From positions 1,120,001 to 1,184,000 of the forward strand of contig JARUPY010000164.1 of the NCBI GenBank assembly GCA_029817715.1: DNA of 64,000 nt, written 5' to 3'. Shown in pieces: positions 44,909-56,900 of this stretch. The stretch comes from Melastoma dodecandrum. Lineage: Eukaryota; Streptophyta; Magnoliopsida; Myrtales; Melastomataceae. The notes under the pieces were generated by a model, which saw only the letters and a list, made by a program, of their open reading frames with translations, had not been told where the DNA came from and did not search any database. How positions within the stretch are numbered: the first letter of the stretch is position 1; each line of letters begins with the position of its first letter. The position numbers and the translations under genes were made by a program.

Positions 44909-45600
44909 CACATAGTCCTAAATTGCATACACGGTTCAAATCCCCTATTTCTATGTCAGGATGACTCCAATTAGGTTCAAATCCCATGTTTCTGTTTTGT
45001 AATATTCGGCAGACATGGTAAGGATTTGTTTTCTTTATAGCCGACTTTCGAAGACATAGGCCTGGTTAAGGACAGGGATTCTACTGAAAGTTCAGTAAAA
45101 GTCGAATTAATGATTTGTAAGTTAGGAGGTTCGTTGGAGGTCCAACGTTATCGACAAACAATTCATACAAATGGGTAGAAAACCATGGTAAAAAAAAAAT
45201 GGAAATAGGACAATATATAGCAATATTGAACTGTGTGACTTCCAATAGAAGCATGATTTCATATGCCTGGAGACCGTTCAATCCATAATATCGAGGGTTG
45301 GCTTGCCTTACATTTTGTAAGTGCATGGAGTGCTAGTTGTGTGGCACTAAAAATCATTACTTAAAACCATATTAATAAGCAACGATGTTTTCAAAACAAA
45401 AGATGCTTCATATATAATTTAAAAAATGTGTATGCAAAGATGACACTTTCCATAGTTGCTTCACTAGCAAGGAAACAAAAGACGGATGTGGTTAAGAACG
45501 AGCCGCATGCCTATTTATTTTCTAATTTGAACATTTGAAATTACCAGCCAACTTATCCATCTTCCCTCTTCCGTATAAGAAGAGTCGCATACAGTAACGT
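44909..45600. other. Intergenic, no recognisable gene
   Basis: Two 81-98-codon minus frames (45081-45326 and 45515-45811) have no domain that I can name. The left limit of Tat element C should lie here, but no LTR was recognised. Confidence 0.4.
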
Positions 45601-45929
45601 GGTGTAGTACATAAAACATGTCCATGGATCTCGCAAGGAGCCCTGTCGTCTCATCTTCCTCCATCAGCTCCGCATCCTGCATCCATATCCAGAACCTTAC
45701 GAGAATGTCGTGGTCCCGGCGATCCACATGCCTGCCACAGAAACGGGCCTCATTAGTCGTGAAGTCCATTTCCAGGTGTGATTGTCCAAGCAAATTTGTT
45801 GCAAAGAACACTATTTAGAGAAGGGGACGGTAGTCGATGCCACAATCGACGAAATGATGGTAAATTCCTTAACTGCGTCATTTCGATAGAAATTTTAAGC
45901 TAGTTATTTTTTTGCAATAATTGATATTT

Positions 45930-46742
45930 TCAGTCATGTGAACCGTCCGTGGAGGATGTAGATATTCAAGAGAAAACCCCTTTTGTCGAAACAGAAGAAT
46001 TCGACCATTGCGGAAATCAAACTCTTCATGAGAAAGAGCCTATAAACGATGTTACGGGGAGCCAATCAGGAAGAAGGGCATCTTAACGACGTCAAAATTG
46101 AGGATCCAGAGGAAGAGCACTTGTCGTAGCACAGGCTCGATCCTTCACCCAAAGACTCATCATCAGCTGGCTCCCCTGCCTCGGGACATGATTTGCAAGA
46201 AGATGACCTTTTTGAAGGAAATAACTCTTCTTCGACAGGAAATCTCCCGAGAGTCTGTGAATCGACTGTAGGCGATAGTCCACATTATTGAGGAGGCCCC
46301 TTCAACTTCCGAGTGCCTTCGAGGGATTTGCATCGCCCTTGGCTCTTATTGAAAATCGTTAAACTCCTACTCCGACACACTCATAGCTAATGAGATTTGG
46401 AAGAAGTTCATGCAATCGCCCAAGGAATCCCTAGCAAATCAGCAGAATGAGCTTACAAGAACTCACCACGTTGCTAACTCGCGCTATGAGGAGCTATCGA
46501 AGGAAGTCACTGAACTTCGGGCTCAATTAGCATCAAAAGAGCATGAGCTCGAAGTTGCGCGATCTAAAGTGAAGGGCAAAAACGCGGAGATCGAAGTTCT
46601 AAAAGCCAACCTCGAGCAAGAGAAGATAGAAAGGGCGTCTTTGAAGCAAAAGCTCCAATCTGCTCTTTTACCGAAATCAACGGTCAAGTCGAAGGAGGAA
46701 ACTAGACGTTTGATCCTGATAATGTTGAAGAAACAAACTTAA
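45930..46742 (+). pseudogene. C-terminal part of the antisense extra gene of Tat element C
   Basis: The intact end, 46410-46742, encodes a long coiled coil (ELSKEVTELRAQLASKEHEL, then ARSKVKGKNAEIEVLKANLE) ending in a Lys-rich tail. Upstream, 45944-46085 reads acidic residues (EPSVEDVDIQEKTPFVETEE) in a stretch that begins after a TTTTCAG, a possible splice acceptor. The Tat A extra gene has the same order: acidic exons, then a coiled coil just before the end of pol. The PMD part itself was not found here. Gene orientation is opposite to pol. Confidence 0.5.
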
Positions 46743-47109
46743 TTTATTTGCTTCGATCTTGCACGACCGGAGTGGCGTTAAACCCTGCCTGTTTTGCATT
46801 GCCAATTATTGCCTAACACTTCCTTTGAAAATTGTCGACCACGAATTAATATGTCATTAATAGTGATCGTGTTTTTCCAAAACCTTCGCCGCTTCACGAG
46901 GCGATAAGTCCGACCTATATCAGGTCTTGTATCAATTAGTAAGCTTTTTAAGATTTCGAGAATCTCGCCAAAGTAAGTCGGACTGTGGAGATTTTCGAAA
47001 TAGTGAAAATTAATTTCCCACACTGAATTCTCGACCAATAAATAGAGCCTTTTAAAAGACAAACTCCGTCTTCTTCATTCCCCTTCCTTCTTTCAAAATG
47101 CCTCGTGGA
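46743..47109. other. Spacer between antisense gene and pol of Tat element C
   Basis: A plus-strand CCAATAAATAGAG lies at 47035-47047, followed by ATG at 47098. It occupies the place of the TATA module of element A, but no 31-bp dimer was found. Confidence 0.4.
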
Positions 47110-48252
47110 GAATCTTCTTTCTTTAAAAACCCAAGACTTTGACGTTTTATAACTCTTAGAACCCACAATGCATCTAAAAGCAAAGTATGCCATTACCGAG
47201 GATTATTTTCGATCATCATCCTAATATTATTCTTAATAAATTTATTAGTCGATTCCGCTTGCCATTTGATTACGCATAATAAGGAGAAGAGTTAGTTATA
47301 GTGAACCCAAACTCCTTCACGAAATCTTTAATTCCAGCACCGCTACACTATTGCATTATCTACGATAAAGTTTTGAAAGATACCGAATCGATATATAATA
47401 TCTTTTTTCAAGAAATCAAGCACTTCTATTTGGGTAACGTTCTTATATGCTTTAGCCTCGACCCATTTAGTAAAATAGTCCATCGCCACTAATATATAGT
47501 CGTCCCCCTTCATCGAACTTGGTCTTATTTCCCCAATCATATCCATAGACTAAAATAAAAAAGGCCACGGTTTTATAACTGGCTGCAATAGTGCGGCTGG
47601 TACATGAGAGATCGGACCATGCCTTTGGCATTTTTCATACCCTCGAGCCATATTGATGCACATCGACGGCCAGAAAAAACTATGTCTTCTGATGGACCAG
47701 CACATGCTTGGTCCTGACAAGTGTAGACACATCATCCCTCATGCATTTCCGGCATTATTGGAATTGCTTCATCCATATCGACACAACGTAATAAAACACT
47801 ATCGTTCTATTTTCGATACAACAAGCTATTGATCAAAGTGTAAAACCTTGCCGACAATTTTAGTTGCCCCCTTTCCAGGATTGGAGAGGAAGTCGACAAA
47901 GGACGTTCTCCAATCATGTTCAGAAGTAAACACACTAACGGCGTACACTGTTTCGATAATATCATGCAAAGCAGAGGAAACATGTTGAACATCTCCTAAT
48001 TGTTGAAACAATTGTGTTCCAGGGCAGAAACCAGATGCAGGTTGCGCCATATCATTGGCTACAACATTGTCTTTTCAAGGTATCTGTGTAAACTTGACCA
48101 CTTTAAACAACGAGATTAATTCATGCACTTTATCCAAATACAGTTGTAGGTACGCAAAGGTACACATGTTAACATGGTTAACATGGGTAATCACTAATTG
48201 TGAATCACCATAAATGGTACCATAAATGGTTGATCACTAATTGTGAATCACC
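47110..48252 (-). pseudogene. Tat element C: archaeal-type RNase H and integrase
   Basis: Reading on the minus strand from 48252: GDSQLVI (twice, see the duplication), a short HVN linker, and then MAQPASGF at 48050, the end of the second, archaeal-type RNase H that marks the Tat/Ogre group. Integrase follows: INMARGYEKCQRHGPISHVP (zinc domain), then GDDYILVAMDYFTKWVEAKA (catalytic core) and DIIYRFGIFQNFIVDNAIV. It ends with LLLDALWVLRVIKRQSLG near 47110. Stops and shifts are frequent. RT, protease and gag are lost where copia D begins. Confidence 0.7.
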
Positions 48253-48725
48253 TCAAATTTGATGTTAGGAAGTCCTTTCACCAAATTCATTGAAGCAAGC
48301 TTGGTATAACCTTACTTTCTAGGCCAAAGATAACTCTAATCCTTGACAGACATAAGGCAGTTTTCTGTGTTACAGAAACTGTTATGTGATAAAGAATAAA
48401 TATTCCTTCTGCGTTTGCCAATAAAGCAAACTTTATTGTCTAACATACCAGAACAAGAATCTTTATCAAAGATAATAATATACCCTTTATCACATAGCTG
48501 GCTAATGCTCAGCAAGTTATGCTTCAGTTCTGTCACTAGTAGAATGTCTTCAATAACCATAGTTTCTGGAGTACCAACAATTCTAGTTCCAATTACAAAA
48601 CCTTTGTTGTTGTCTCCAAAGCTTACAGAACCTCCGTTCAACGGTGTGAGGATGGAAAATTTTAAGGGATCACCAGTCATGTTAGAGCAACCATTGTCCA
48701 GATACCATTCATTTTCCTTAGCTTC
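48253..48725 (-). pseudogene. Copia D protease and beginning of integrase
   Basis: WYLDNGCSNMTGDPLKFS at about 48715-48660 is the protease active-site region (DNGC in place of DSGC). It continues with LNGGSVSFGDNNKGFVIGT, IEDILLVTELKHNLLSISQL and NKVCFIGKRRRNIYSL. Beyond TAG 48336-48338, YLW-RK-GYTKLASMN is the damaged HHCC start of integrase. The residue pattern matches SIRE/Maximus elements. The Asn in DNG would weaken catalysis. Confidence 0.75.
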
Positions 48726-49598
48726 TGTCCTTAGACATTCTTCTATTGTGTGATTTAATTATGTGCGAGCTGTAGAACAGACAAGTGTTTTTTCTTGCTT
48801 GTCATCAGACTGATCACTTTCTTCCCAGGCAAGCATAGCTCTCTTACCCTTATTGGGAGCAGAAGGTTGTTCCTTATCCCGAAGAAGAGGACAATCAATC
48901 TTTATATGACATTTCTTATTGCATTCAAAGCCCCTTCGTTCTGGTTACTTAGAATGTCTTTTCCTTTCGCCTTTGTTCTTGTCGAACCAGCATTTGGAGG
49001 TGAACTTGATAAGTCGCTTTGCAATCATCGCAAGTTCATCATCCGTTTCAGCTTCAGCATCTGTATCATCATCAGAAGCTTCTGCTATTTCTCTTGTAGC
49101 TTTAAAAGCCATATAGACGAGTTTGATGTCTTGGTGAGATGATTTTTCAATCTCATAAGTCATCAAGGAACTCATAAGTTGTTCCAGAGGAAGAGTAGTG
49201 AGATCCCTTGCTTCTTATATAGCCGTTTTCTTGGCTTCCCAAGATCTGGGCAAGGTGCTCAGAACCTTTTTCACCAATTCTCCATTTGTGAATGTCTTTC
49301 CTAGATGCTCCTTGTGAGTCTAGTCGGTTTTCGATTGGAGTAGAGGATAAATCATTTTCAACAATGTTCCTCATCAATCGCTTCAATGTAAGATCTCATT
49401 AAGGTTCTCCAGTAAGAGAAGTTTTGGCCATTGAATTTGGGAAGATTACCCAATTGTGGTTGTCCACCAAAGTCAGCTATTGCTAAGTTCTGGCTGCGCA
49501 TAGAGCTTCTACAAACATTATGTACAAACTCGAAGAGTTGAAAGCTTATGTCGAGTGAAGATCGTTCCTCAACTAGCTATTAGCGTACGTCGAGTTTG
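48726..49598 (-). pseudogene. Copia D gag
   Basis: Pieces in different frames read, in order: TYTNGELVRKILRSLP-like remains near 49310-49240, then ELMSSLMTYEIEKSSHQDIK and AEASDDDTDAEAETDDELAM, and finally the zinc knuckle CNKKCHIKIDCPLL (about 48928-48887). The acidic patch followed by a knuckle is typical of SIRE-like gag. Frameshifts and a stop at about 48943 interrupt it. Confidence 0.7.
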
Positions 49599-49610
49599 GC
49601 TCTGATACCA
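49599..49610 (-). other. Primer-binding site of copia D
   Basis: On the minus strand TGGTATCAGAGC is a perfect match to the initiator Met-tRNA site. It lies two bases after the LTR end (CAAACA). Confidence 0.9.
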
Positions 49611-49612
49611 AT

Positions 49613-51138
49613 TGTTTGTGTAACAATGGCACTAAGAGTAGGGATGAATTAGTGTAATGGTCTTTTTACCCTTGTTACAATTAAAAGACTAGTAACGGAA
49701 GGTTAGGTTTATGTAGGGTACAAAATCCTTGTACACAGCAGATCCCAAAGTGAACTACTTGATGAGAGAACGATCAGCCAAAGTTTGAGCTAGAATGTGA
49801 CTATGCAATCATGATAAGGTTTCTGCAGTAGCAGAAGGTTGATGTAGAACGTTGATGCTTCTGCTATCAAGGTTCACCAGATCCAACCACCTTAAGTGTG
49901 ATCAGCAAAGTCTACTCCAAGATCTGAAAGATACTTGTAGTAGCAGAAGGTTGTCACGGAACCCTGTATGTTTCTACACTACCAAGAGATGATCCATGAG
50001 AGCTAAATCAAAGGAAACAACTCCAGAACCTGATTGGTTTCTGTAGCGTAAGATGTTTGATGCAGGACCTTTGGAGTCTCAGCTCATATGTTCGCATAGT
50101 GTCTGTTAATTTGCTTTTTTGTTTAGATTTTTGCTGAATGCTCGGTGATATAATCGTTTGCGCAGAAAGTAAATGAGACACGAAAGATTTATAGTGGTTC
50201 GACAATTGCTTATTCAACTCCTCACCCTTATAGGATATGATTCACTATTGAAAACTTATAGCGGATACAAGACTAACAGAAGAAACAAAACACTCAAGGT
50301 ATTGTAGATAGCTATTCGGCTTTTCCACAAAGGATGTACTAGCAGAAGGTAATGCAAATAGACTTCGGCTTTCTACTCACATAAACCCTATGGGTTGTGA
50401 TCAATAATCGTTTGAGCCGTGCATAGAGATCTGTGACTAACTCCAGAAACTCTCTAGTTGAGGTTCTGCATTGAAGAGAGTGACTAACTCCATAATTCCC
50501 ACGGTTGGGATTCTGTAGAACGTGGCAGCTCCACACAAGCACGTAGCGGCCCTATGCAAGCAGACAACCCCTCTGTCCAAGGTTGGATTTTTCCTCCGGC
50601 AGTTCCACGACTTGCTTGGCTTCTCACCAAGGCTTCCAGAAGCAGACAGCAACCGTGGGGCTTCTCCAAAGCCTGCAGCAGGTACTTCTTTTTTGCATAA
50701 ACACAAATGTCAGCCTCACCGTTAATCTCCCAGATGCAGCCAGAGCCTTAGCGACCTCAGTCACGTCCGGCACAACTTACACTCTAGACACCTGCTTTCT
50801 GCACACACGAGTAAACTAGTTACAAAACAACCGAGACTAGTACCTCACCAAATTCCTCTAGACGCGGCCCTTCTTCTGCTCACTGCCCCGGTAGGTATAC
50901 ACCCCGATTTCTCCCTAAGCCTGATGTATGTCCGCTATGCCACAGTGCAGCCAGATCATTCTTTGCCACACTCACATCCGGTTTATCTTGTACCCTGGAC
51001 ACCAGCCTTCTACAACCGAAAGCTCAACCCCGAGGAGAATGAAAACTCACAAGTCTCTTAGGCTACAATACACTCACTCTACACATAAGTCCTCCACTAC
51101 TTTTTGTCTCACAAAACGATCCTATCTTATACAAAATA
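49613..51138 (-). repeat. 5' LTR of copia D, 5' part missing
   Basis: Matches the LTR of element A in reverse over about 1.5 kb, including the GGGCTTCTCC...CTGCAG section and the double 210-bp segment. The match stops at TATACAAAATAG (51139). Confidence 0.75.
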
Positions 51139-53160
51139 GCAGCTCGATTGCATTACATGAGGTCACCATAGGGTCTTTGTCCATGTCCGTCGAAGGGTTT
51201 CTTCTTATCGAGGCGTGTGGTCCACGTAATCATCGTAGGTAGTATCTTCCTCTTCTTCATCTTCCGCTTGTGACGACCCTTCTCGAGGTTCGTCTAATGC
51301 TTTTGGTGAAACACTTTTGCTCTTCTTATCTTCTCTTTGAGTCCGTCTTTGGGCTCTCTAGCGTCGCTTTCAGGATTACTATTTTCTTGCAGACTCTTTG
51401 CCACTCTGATTGTGGATCTCCCGAGGGTCTACTACAGTTCGCCCGAAACTCTTAACAGGGCGTCTGACGTAAACAAAATCATTCTTATCGGGATCATAGC
51501 CCCGAATTTCCTGCAAATTAGTTTCAGGCATTATAGCGTTAATAACATTGTATTTCACGGGTTCACCCGGAGCTTTATCTCGAGCACTTCGTTCAATCCT
51601 GCCTCTACCATTTAGCCGTTCATGCACAGGAAGTCTATTAAGCTTTTCTCCTTCATTAGGTTGCCTTTATCAAGACCTACGAACAGTCGACCTAGATGAG
51701 GAACTCCCCGAGGGGAATTTCGGGGCAAAACGGGAGTACGATGGCACCATTCCCGTGGCCACTTCCTCGAGCTGAGTCAGATCATACCACATGTTTTCTT
51801 TGTTGATTTGCAGGTACATGCGGAAGTTGCGGCACTTATCTGTGGTATGAGAAGTATCCACATGCCAGTGACCGTGCTCCTTCTGAATTTCTCGAGCCGG
51901 ACAATTCGCCACCTGCCTCTTGACCAAGCGTTTGAACGGCTTGTTGGCAATAATACTCTCTCAAGACATCTTGATTCCCTGCGATGCACGAGCGTAAGTC
52001 TCAAGATAAAACGCTGATACATCATCATCGGCGCATTTTGAACACTTATTTTCATTTTCGAGAGAGTACATATGTATTATGGGCTCTTCGCCAAAAGGAT
52101 TTTCATCTACTACACTCGACTCATTCACTTCAGCAAATTTTAACTCTTTCGACTTAATTAAGTACCTTAAATGCACACACTCTTGAGTTGAGTGAGTGAA
52201 TGTCCCACGCCACTTGCAATGTTTCCTACTTTTTTCTCGATCATTCTGTGGCAATTTATGACCAGGCTTGAGTTTTATATGCCTTTTTTGATAGAGCCAG
52301 TCAAAAATTTTATCCATTTGTTCTATGTTGAAAGAGAACTTTCTCTCTTCCTCAAATTTTGGAGAAGCTCGAGTCTTGGAATTTTTCTTTACTAAAGGGT
52401 CGTATATGGTTGGCTCTCCCTTAACGAACTCAGCTAAATCGATTTCAGCCCATTCGGCCTGACAATTTCTAACTGAGTGAAACTCCTCTAATAAGAGACA
52501 GTGATACTCGGTGGCGCGTCTCGAGAGTTCATAGAAATCTCGAAAACGTTCTTCTTGAAGTTTCTTCCTTATCTCTAGAGACAAGGCACTCTGTGTCATC
52601 TCGAGCTGATCTCTTTTAAGCAGTGGTGTTGCGCACTTCAACAGATCCTTTCTAAACTTTACAAAAAATAAAGGAGGACTTTTTCCAGGGAGTTGTCTCA
52701 TTTTCAAGATTTCTCCTTGAGTAATCACTGAATCCAACCTATCGAATGCTTTAAGGAATTGGGTTTGCATTTCAACCCAATTCGGGATGGAGTTCAGGAG
52801 AAGTCTCGAGTACTAGCCAAAGGCATCTTCGGTTAAAGAATTTGGAAATAGCTTGAGTTTTAACATATCATTACTTGACATTTATTTCATCTGACAGTGA
52901 ATCTGGTTATATGTTCTACGTGAGTCATTTCATCTTCTCCCGAAACAAAGTGAAATTAGGAATCTTATATCCTCGACTTATCTCTATCCCATATCCTTTG
53001 TGTTCAGGAATTGGTCCTATAAACGCGCACCTCTTCGGTCCTTGCACCTGGCATCATTTGAGCCACAACTCGAGCGATTTGTCTATTCAAGTCGACAATA
53101 GGATTTGGACCCGTTTTCAGGTTATAAAGTCATTTTCCCTAGGCTTGTAATAAAAACTCT
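51139..53160 (-). pseudogene. Tat element B gag (capsid, zinc knuckle, tail)
   Basis: On the minus strand from 53150: ARVVAQMMPG, then NFTLFRGEDEMTHVEHITRF, LKLFPNSLTEDAF, then the long frame 52770-51961. That frame contains FRKDLLKCATPLLKRDQLEM, then FNIEQMDKIFDWLYQKRHIK, and CKWRGTFTHSTQECVHLRYL, which is the gag motif of the Tat group. A second His/Cys motif (HVDTSHTTDKCRNF) follows in another frame near 51865-51825. Stops separate the parts. The rest of the element has been replaced by copia D on the left and Tat A on the right. Confidence 0.7.
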
Positions 53161-53273
53161 CAGTTTCCTTACGTTGGCTTGTAGGAGGATGGACTGCATA
53201 GGTGCACCGCTCGAGATCTACGATGGAAGGGTTGACATTCTTATCAGGTATCGGGCTTCTCGGGCTACCGATT

Positions 53274-53839
53274 TGCAGGCGAACACGTCGCTATATATCG
53301 GGGACTCTATATGTCGAATGTAAATGTGGCCGCCAATAAAGTAAATGAACAAAAGAACAATCATAAATTCACTAAGTGTAGAAAGAAGAACTTACAGGCA
53401 TTGCACAACACTTAAAACGATTGCGGATAGCTAAGTTGACAATCAAGCAGTCCTTTAGGGTCATAAAATGATTGTCTGGTGTTTACAATTGGCGAGGGCT
53501 GACTTATTTATAGACACTAACTAATAACTACCAATCGACGCACAATTAACGCATGTTAATTGTCCTAAAACTATAAACTTACTAACTGTTAAAACGACTT
53601 CACCATCAACCCTCACGGGCATCGACTCCGAGCTTCGACAAACATCATCGATGCTGGGGACTTTCGACGAGAACCCATCTTCGATCGCCTTCATCATCTA
53701 AACTGATATCTTCGATTGTCGCTTTAATGATTTCCTTCTATGATGCATCGATGATTGAACACTTTGCCAAATAACCTCGATCTTGGTCTCCTCTAAGGCC
53801 CATCGCAGAAAGCCCTAAATGACGTTTGATGTGTAAACA
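53274..53839 (-). repeat. 3' LTR of Tat element A
   Basis: The plus-strand end ATGTGTAAACA (53829-53839) meets the polypurine tract. The inner part GTCGAATGTAAATGTGG is homologous to the start of the solo LTR at 2751. The outer limit (TG at 53274, or 53312) is uncertain. Confidence 0.55.
53503..53515 (-). promoter_or_regulatory. TATA box of Tat element A LTR
   Basis: GTCTATAAATAAG reads on the minus strand and would start genomic RNA in the direction of the element. Confidence 0.55.
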
Positions 53840-53858
53840 TTTGGCCCCCTTTCCTTCG
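53840..53858 (-). other. Polypurine tract of Tat element A
   Basis: On the minus strand GAAGGAAAGGGGGCCAAA leads directly into TGTTTACAC of the 3' LTR. Confidence 0.65.
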
Positions 53859-53989
53859 ACGCGTCTGTTCTTCTTCAATCCTTCTCTCTAAAAACCCTCG
53901 GCATTTTCTCGTCTGCCTCCTTTCAACATTCTTACCCTTGTTACGCCATCCGTTGTTATTTTCCTTCCTCTTGAGCAGAATCTCCACAC

Positions 53990-56900
53990 ATGGCTCGTCA
54001 AGCGTTCTACAACCACACGCCGCTGAAAATGCCCAGTATTTATTTCAAAGACCTCAGAAGTCAAGTAACAGATGTCGTGACCAAAAAGACAAATGACTTC
54101 CCCGAAGGGGAAGCAAGGTCGAATGGTCAGATTACCTTGGGCCCTTTTATCAGAGGCGGCTATTTCAACCCATCGTAGGACCACATAAAGATACCCTTCG
54201 ATTATCTCCTCTTTGATTTTACGGTCATATCGATCTGCAGAGAAAGCTTCGTCGATCTAGGTAATTGGTGCCCATCCCCTTACTCTAGCGATTCAACCAA
54301 TGTTAACCAAATCTTGCTCGTATTTCCCACTACAAGCGTGGATAAATTCCCTGAATGGATATCTTTGTGGACCAAACTTCGAAGGGAAAACTGGAAAAAG
54401 ATGGGGATCTATGAGTTAGTCCGAGTATCGACGGAGCCGATGAGGTGCAACCATCGATCAGTCGCAGCATTATTGTCTCAGTGGAACGTATCGTCCAACC
54501 ACTTCTACCTTCGAGAAGGCCCTTTGATCGTGACCATCCCCGACGTAACATAATGTTACTTCTGTAGAGAACATCCTGTGGAGAACCTGTTAGCCGCCTC
54601 TGATAAAAGGGCGTTGACAGGATGTTAACCTTCTTAACAGGATGTTACTCCTACGGAGAACCTGTTAGGTTGATCGAAGACGACGACAACTTAAAGCTCG
54701 ACAAGAAACAACGTCTCAGCGCGGTTATCGAAGGTCATCTAAAGGACTCTAAAAGCTGGGATGATGAAAACGAGTTTTAGTTCATGATCGAGTGCCTTTT
54801 GAAGTATATCTACTGCAATCGTAGCAAATAATCGCTAAAATACATGGCGCCCATAGCAAATTTTGCTACTGAAAGCGGCAGGACTAGTAGCGATGGCTCC
54901 ATTCATCTTTAGCCTGATTTATAGAGCTCACTTTGAAGCTGTTGCTATCGATTCAAAGAATCCCAAAGCGTTCCCCGCTAAACCAATGTCTGATCCTCTA
55001 TGGATTACTTCGGCATGGGCGCATCTATACTTTCCTGGTATGCACCGCTTCAAGCTATCGACAAGTGATAACTCATCGGGTTTCTGTGGTTGGGAGATCA
55101 TTCACTTTTTCCGATACGAGAATTGGGGAAAAGACACTGCCACAGGATATCTTAATCGACTCCTAAACACCAGTAAGCCCCATTGGCAGCCTTTCCCTCC
55201 AAATGATGAAATACATTGGCTCTAACAATCTTTGGAGGCTCACCCCTTTTGGGACCAAGCGCTAACTCTTAGAGACCTAGTCGATAGTGATGTCAAAGGA
55301 TTTTTTATCGAAGTCTATAATCCTCAATTCGTGGCACGACAAGTGGGATTCGCATAGAGTTGTCCTTTCCCTTTCATCGATTCTTACAACACCAACCTGG
55401 AAGAACGTGTCAGCATCGACTTCGCATATGCTAGCAAGGTAAGACTAGTCATATATAAGAAATATATTGTGGAATCGACAATTAACTTCCCCTTATTTCC
55501 ACATCTATATGCTACTTTGGATCGATCCATCTCCTCTATCTCGCCCCCGGAGAACTTGTGGGGAAGTTATGTGACTAGGGAATTTGATTTCTGCCGAAAG
55601 AAGACCTTCAACAAGATAATGGAGTAGGCTCAATTTCCTAGAAAAGGAGCAGAGTCATTTTTTGAAAAGAAAGACTTTCTTAGCACCCTTATTGGAAAGC
55701 AGGAGAGATCGCTGATGCCAGGTATTACTTGTTAATTCTCGATTTATCCCTCATCGATTTTGATAAGATCAGTGTTCACAGGAGCATTGGACAATATAGT
55801 ACCAACAACGACTGCTTAGAAGGGAAGACTGAAAAGGAAACGGGCAGTCCCGGCGGCTTCATCGAAGAAACCCATTACTTGAGCCTCTTCGGCAAGCAAA
55901 GGCGAATCTTCTGACGAAGCCACAGAAGAGGAAGCTACAGATCTCCGCCGTCGCTCAAGAAAGAACAAACCTGCCCCATTTCCAGAGGAAAATCTTCATC
56001 ATGAGGATAACACACTTGAGATCGATCTTACAGCTATCGATCCTTCAACTGCTGATCCTTCTACTGGTGTCGAACAAGAAGTTCCCTCAGGAAAAAGAGA
56101 GAGATCATGCATCTGACGTGGTAAAATATAAACTTTCTTGATATATAATTTACAAAATATATCATGCTCGAACTCTAACACGTGTTGTATGTGTAGGTCG
56201 AATACGAAGACTTATTCACATCGCCGTCGCCTCCAGCAAAAAATCTTCCTACCAACATCGAAGATGTGACCAAGGGGCGAGCAAGGAATACTTCTGAAGA
56301 ATCGACAGAAGGAGCTAACGAGAACATCGAGACAGTTGTCCCTCAAGATGTGAACATTGTTCCTGAGATAGAGGTATATCCTTTGAATCTTCACTAAGTA
56401 AATCTTGATTTTACTTGACTTTTCGTATACTCAGGTCATCCCTATATCTTCTGAGAGGAGTCATGATCCGACCATCGAGGATTCCATTCCTGAGCGAACC
56501 ATTCCAGTCACATCCTTCAAATATGACGATGAACCTGTTAACTCATATCCGAAAATAACTTCGCAAGTCGACGTTCCTCCTTCGACAGACACGGAGCCTC
56601 CAGTAAACGACGATAATGGGTGTCACACACCAGAGGCTCCTAGAGGATTAAATGACCCCTCTTTTGTCGAAATGCTCGACCAAATTAGGGTAACTAATTT
56701 TTGTTATACAGCTCGCTCTAAAGGTGCTAACTAACATATTTTATGTTGATCAGCAAAACTTCGATCTATCACCAGTGAAGACCTCAGTGAACATCTGCAT
56801 GCATCCTTGTCGAGCAACGTAAATCAAATGGACGTTAATCGAAGTGACCCTTCTTCGCTTGCTCAAAAATTGCTCGAAGTGCTTCAACGTGAAGAAGCGT

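Larger units (their letters stand above)
48253..51138 (-). mobile_element. SIRE-like copia element D, truncated at both ends
   Basis: The minus strand holds an LTR (51138 down to 49613, 5' end missing), primer site 49610-49599, gag, protease and the first part of integrase. It then stops at about 48253 against Tat C. The LTR is the reverse of that of element A, which makes this the same family. The other end abuts Tat B gag. Confidence 0.75.

Noticed and set aside
45515..45811. 98-codon minus-strand frame
   Set aside because: Protein-like in places but matches nothing I know, and a 66-codon plus-strand frame overlaps it. Too weak to list as a gene.
55439..55540. GTAAGA at 55439 as a splice donor in the PMD gene
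   Set aside because: The reading frame stays open through it with PMD-like residues (VESTINFPLFPHLYATLDRS) and no suitable acceptor follows.
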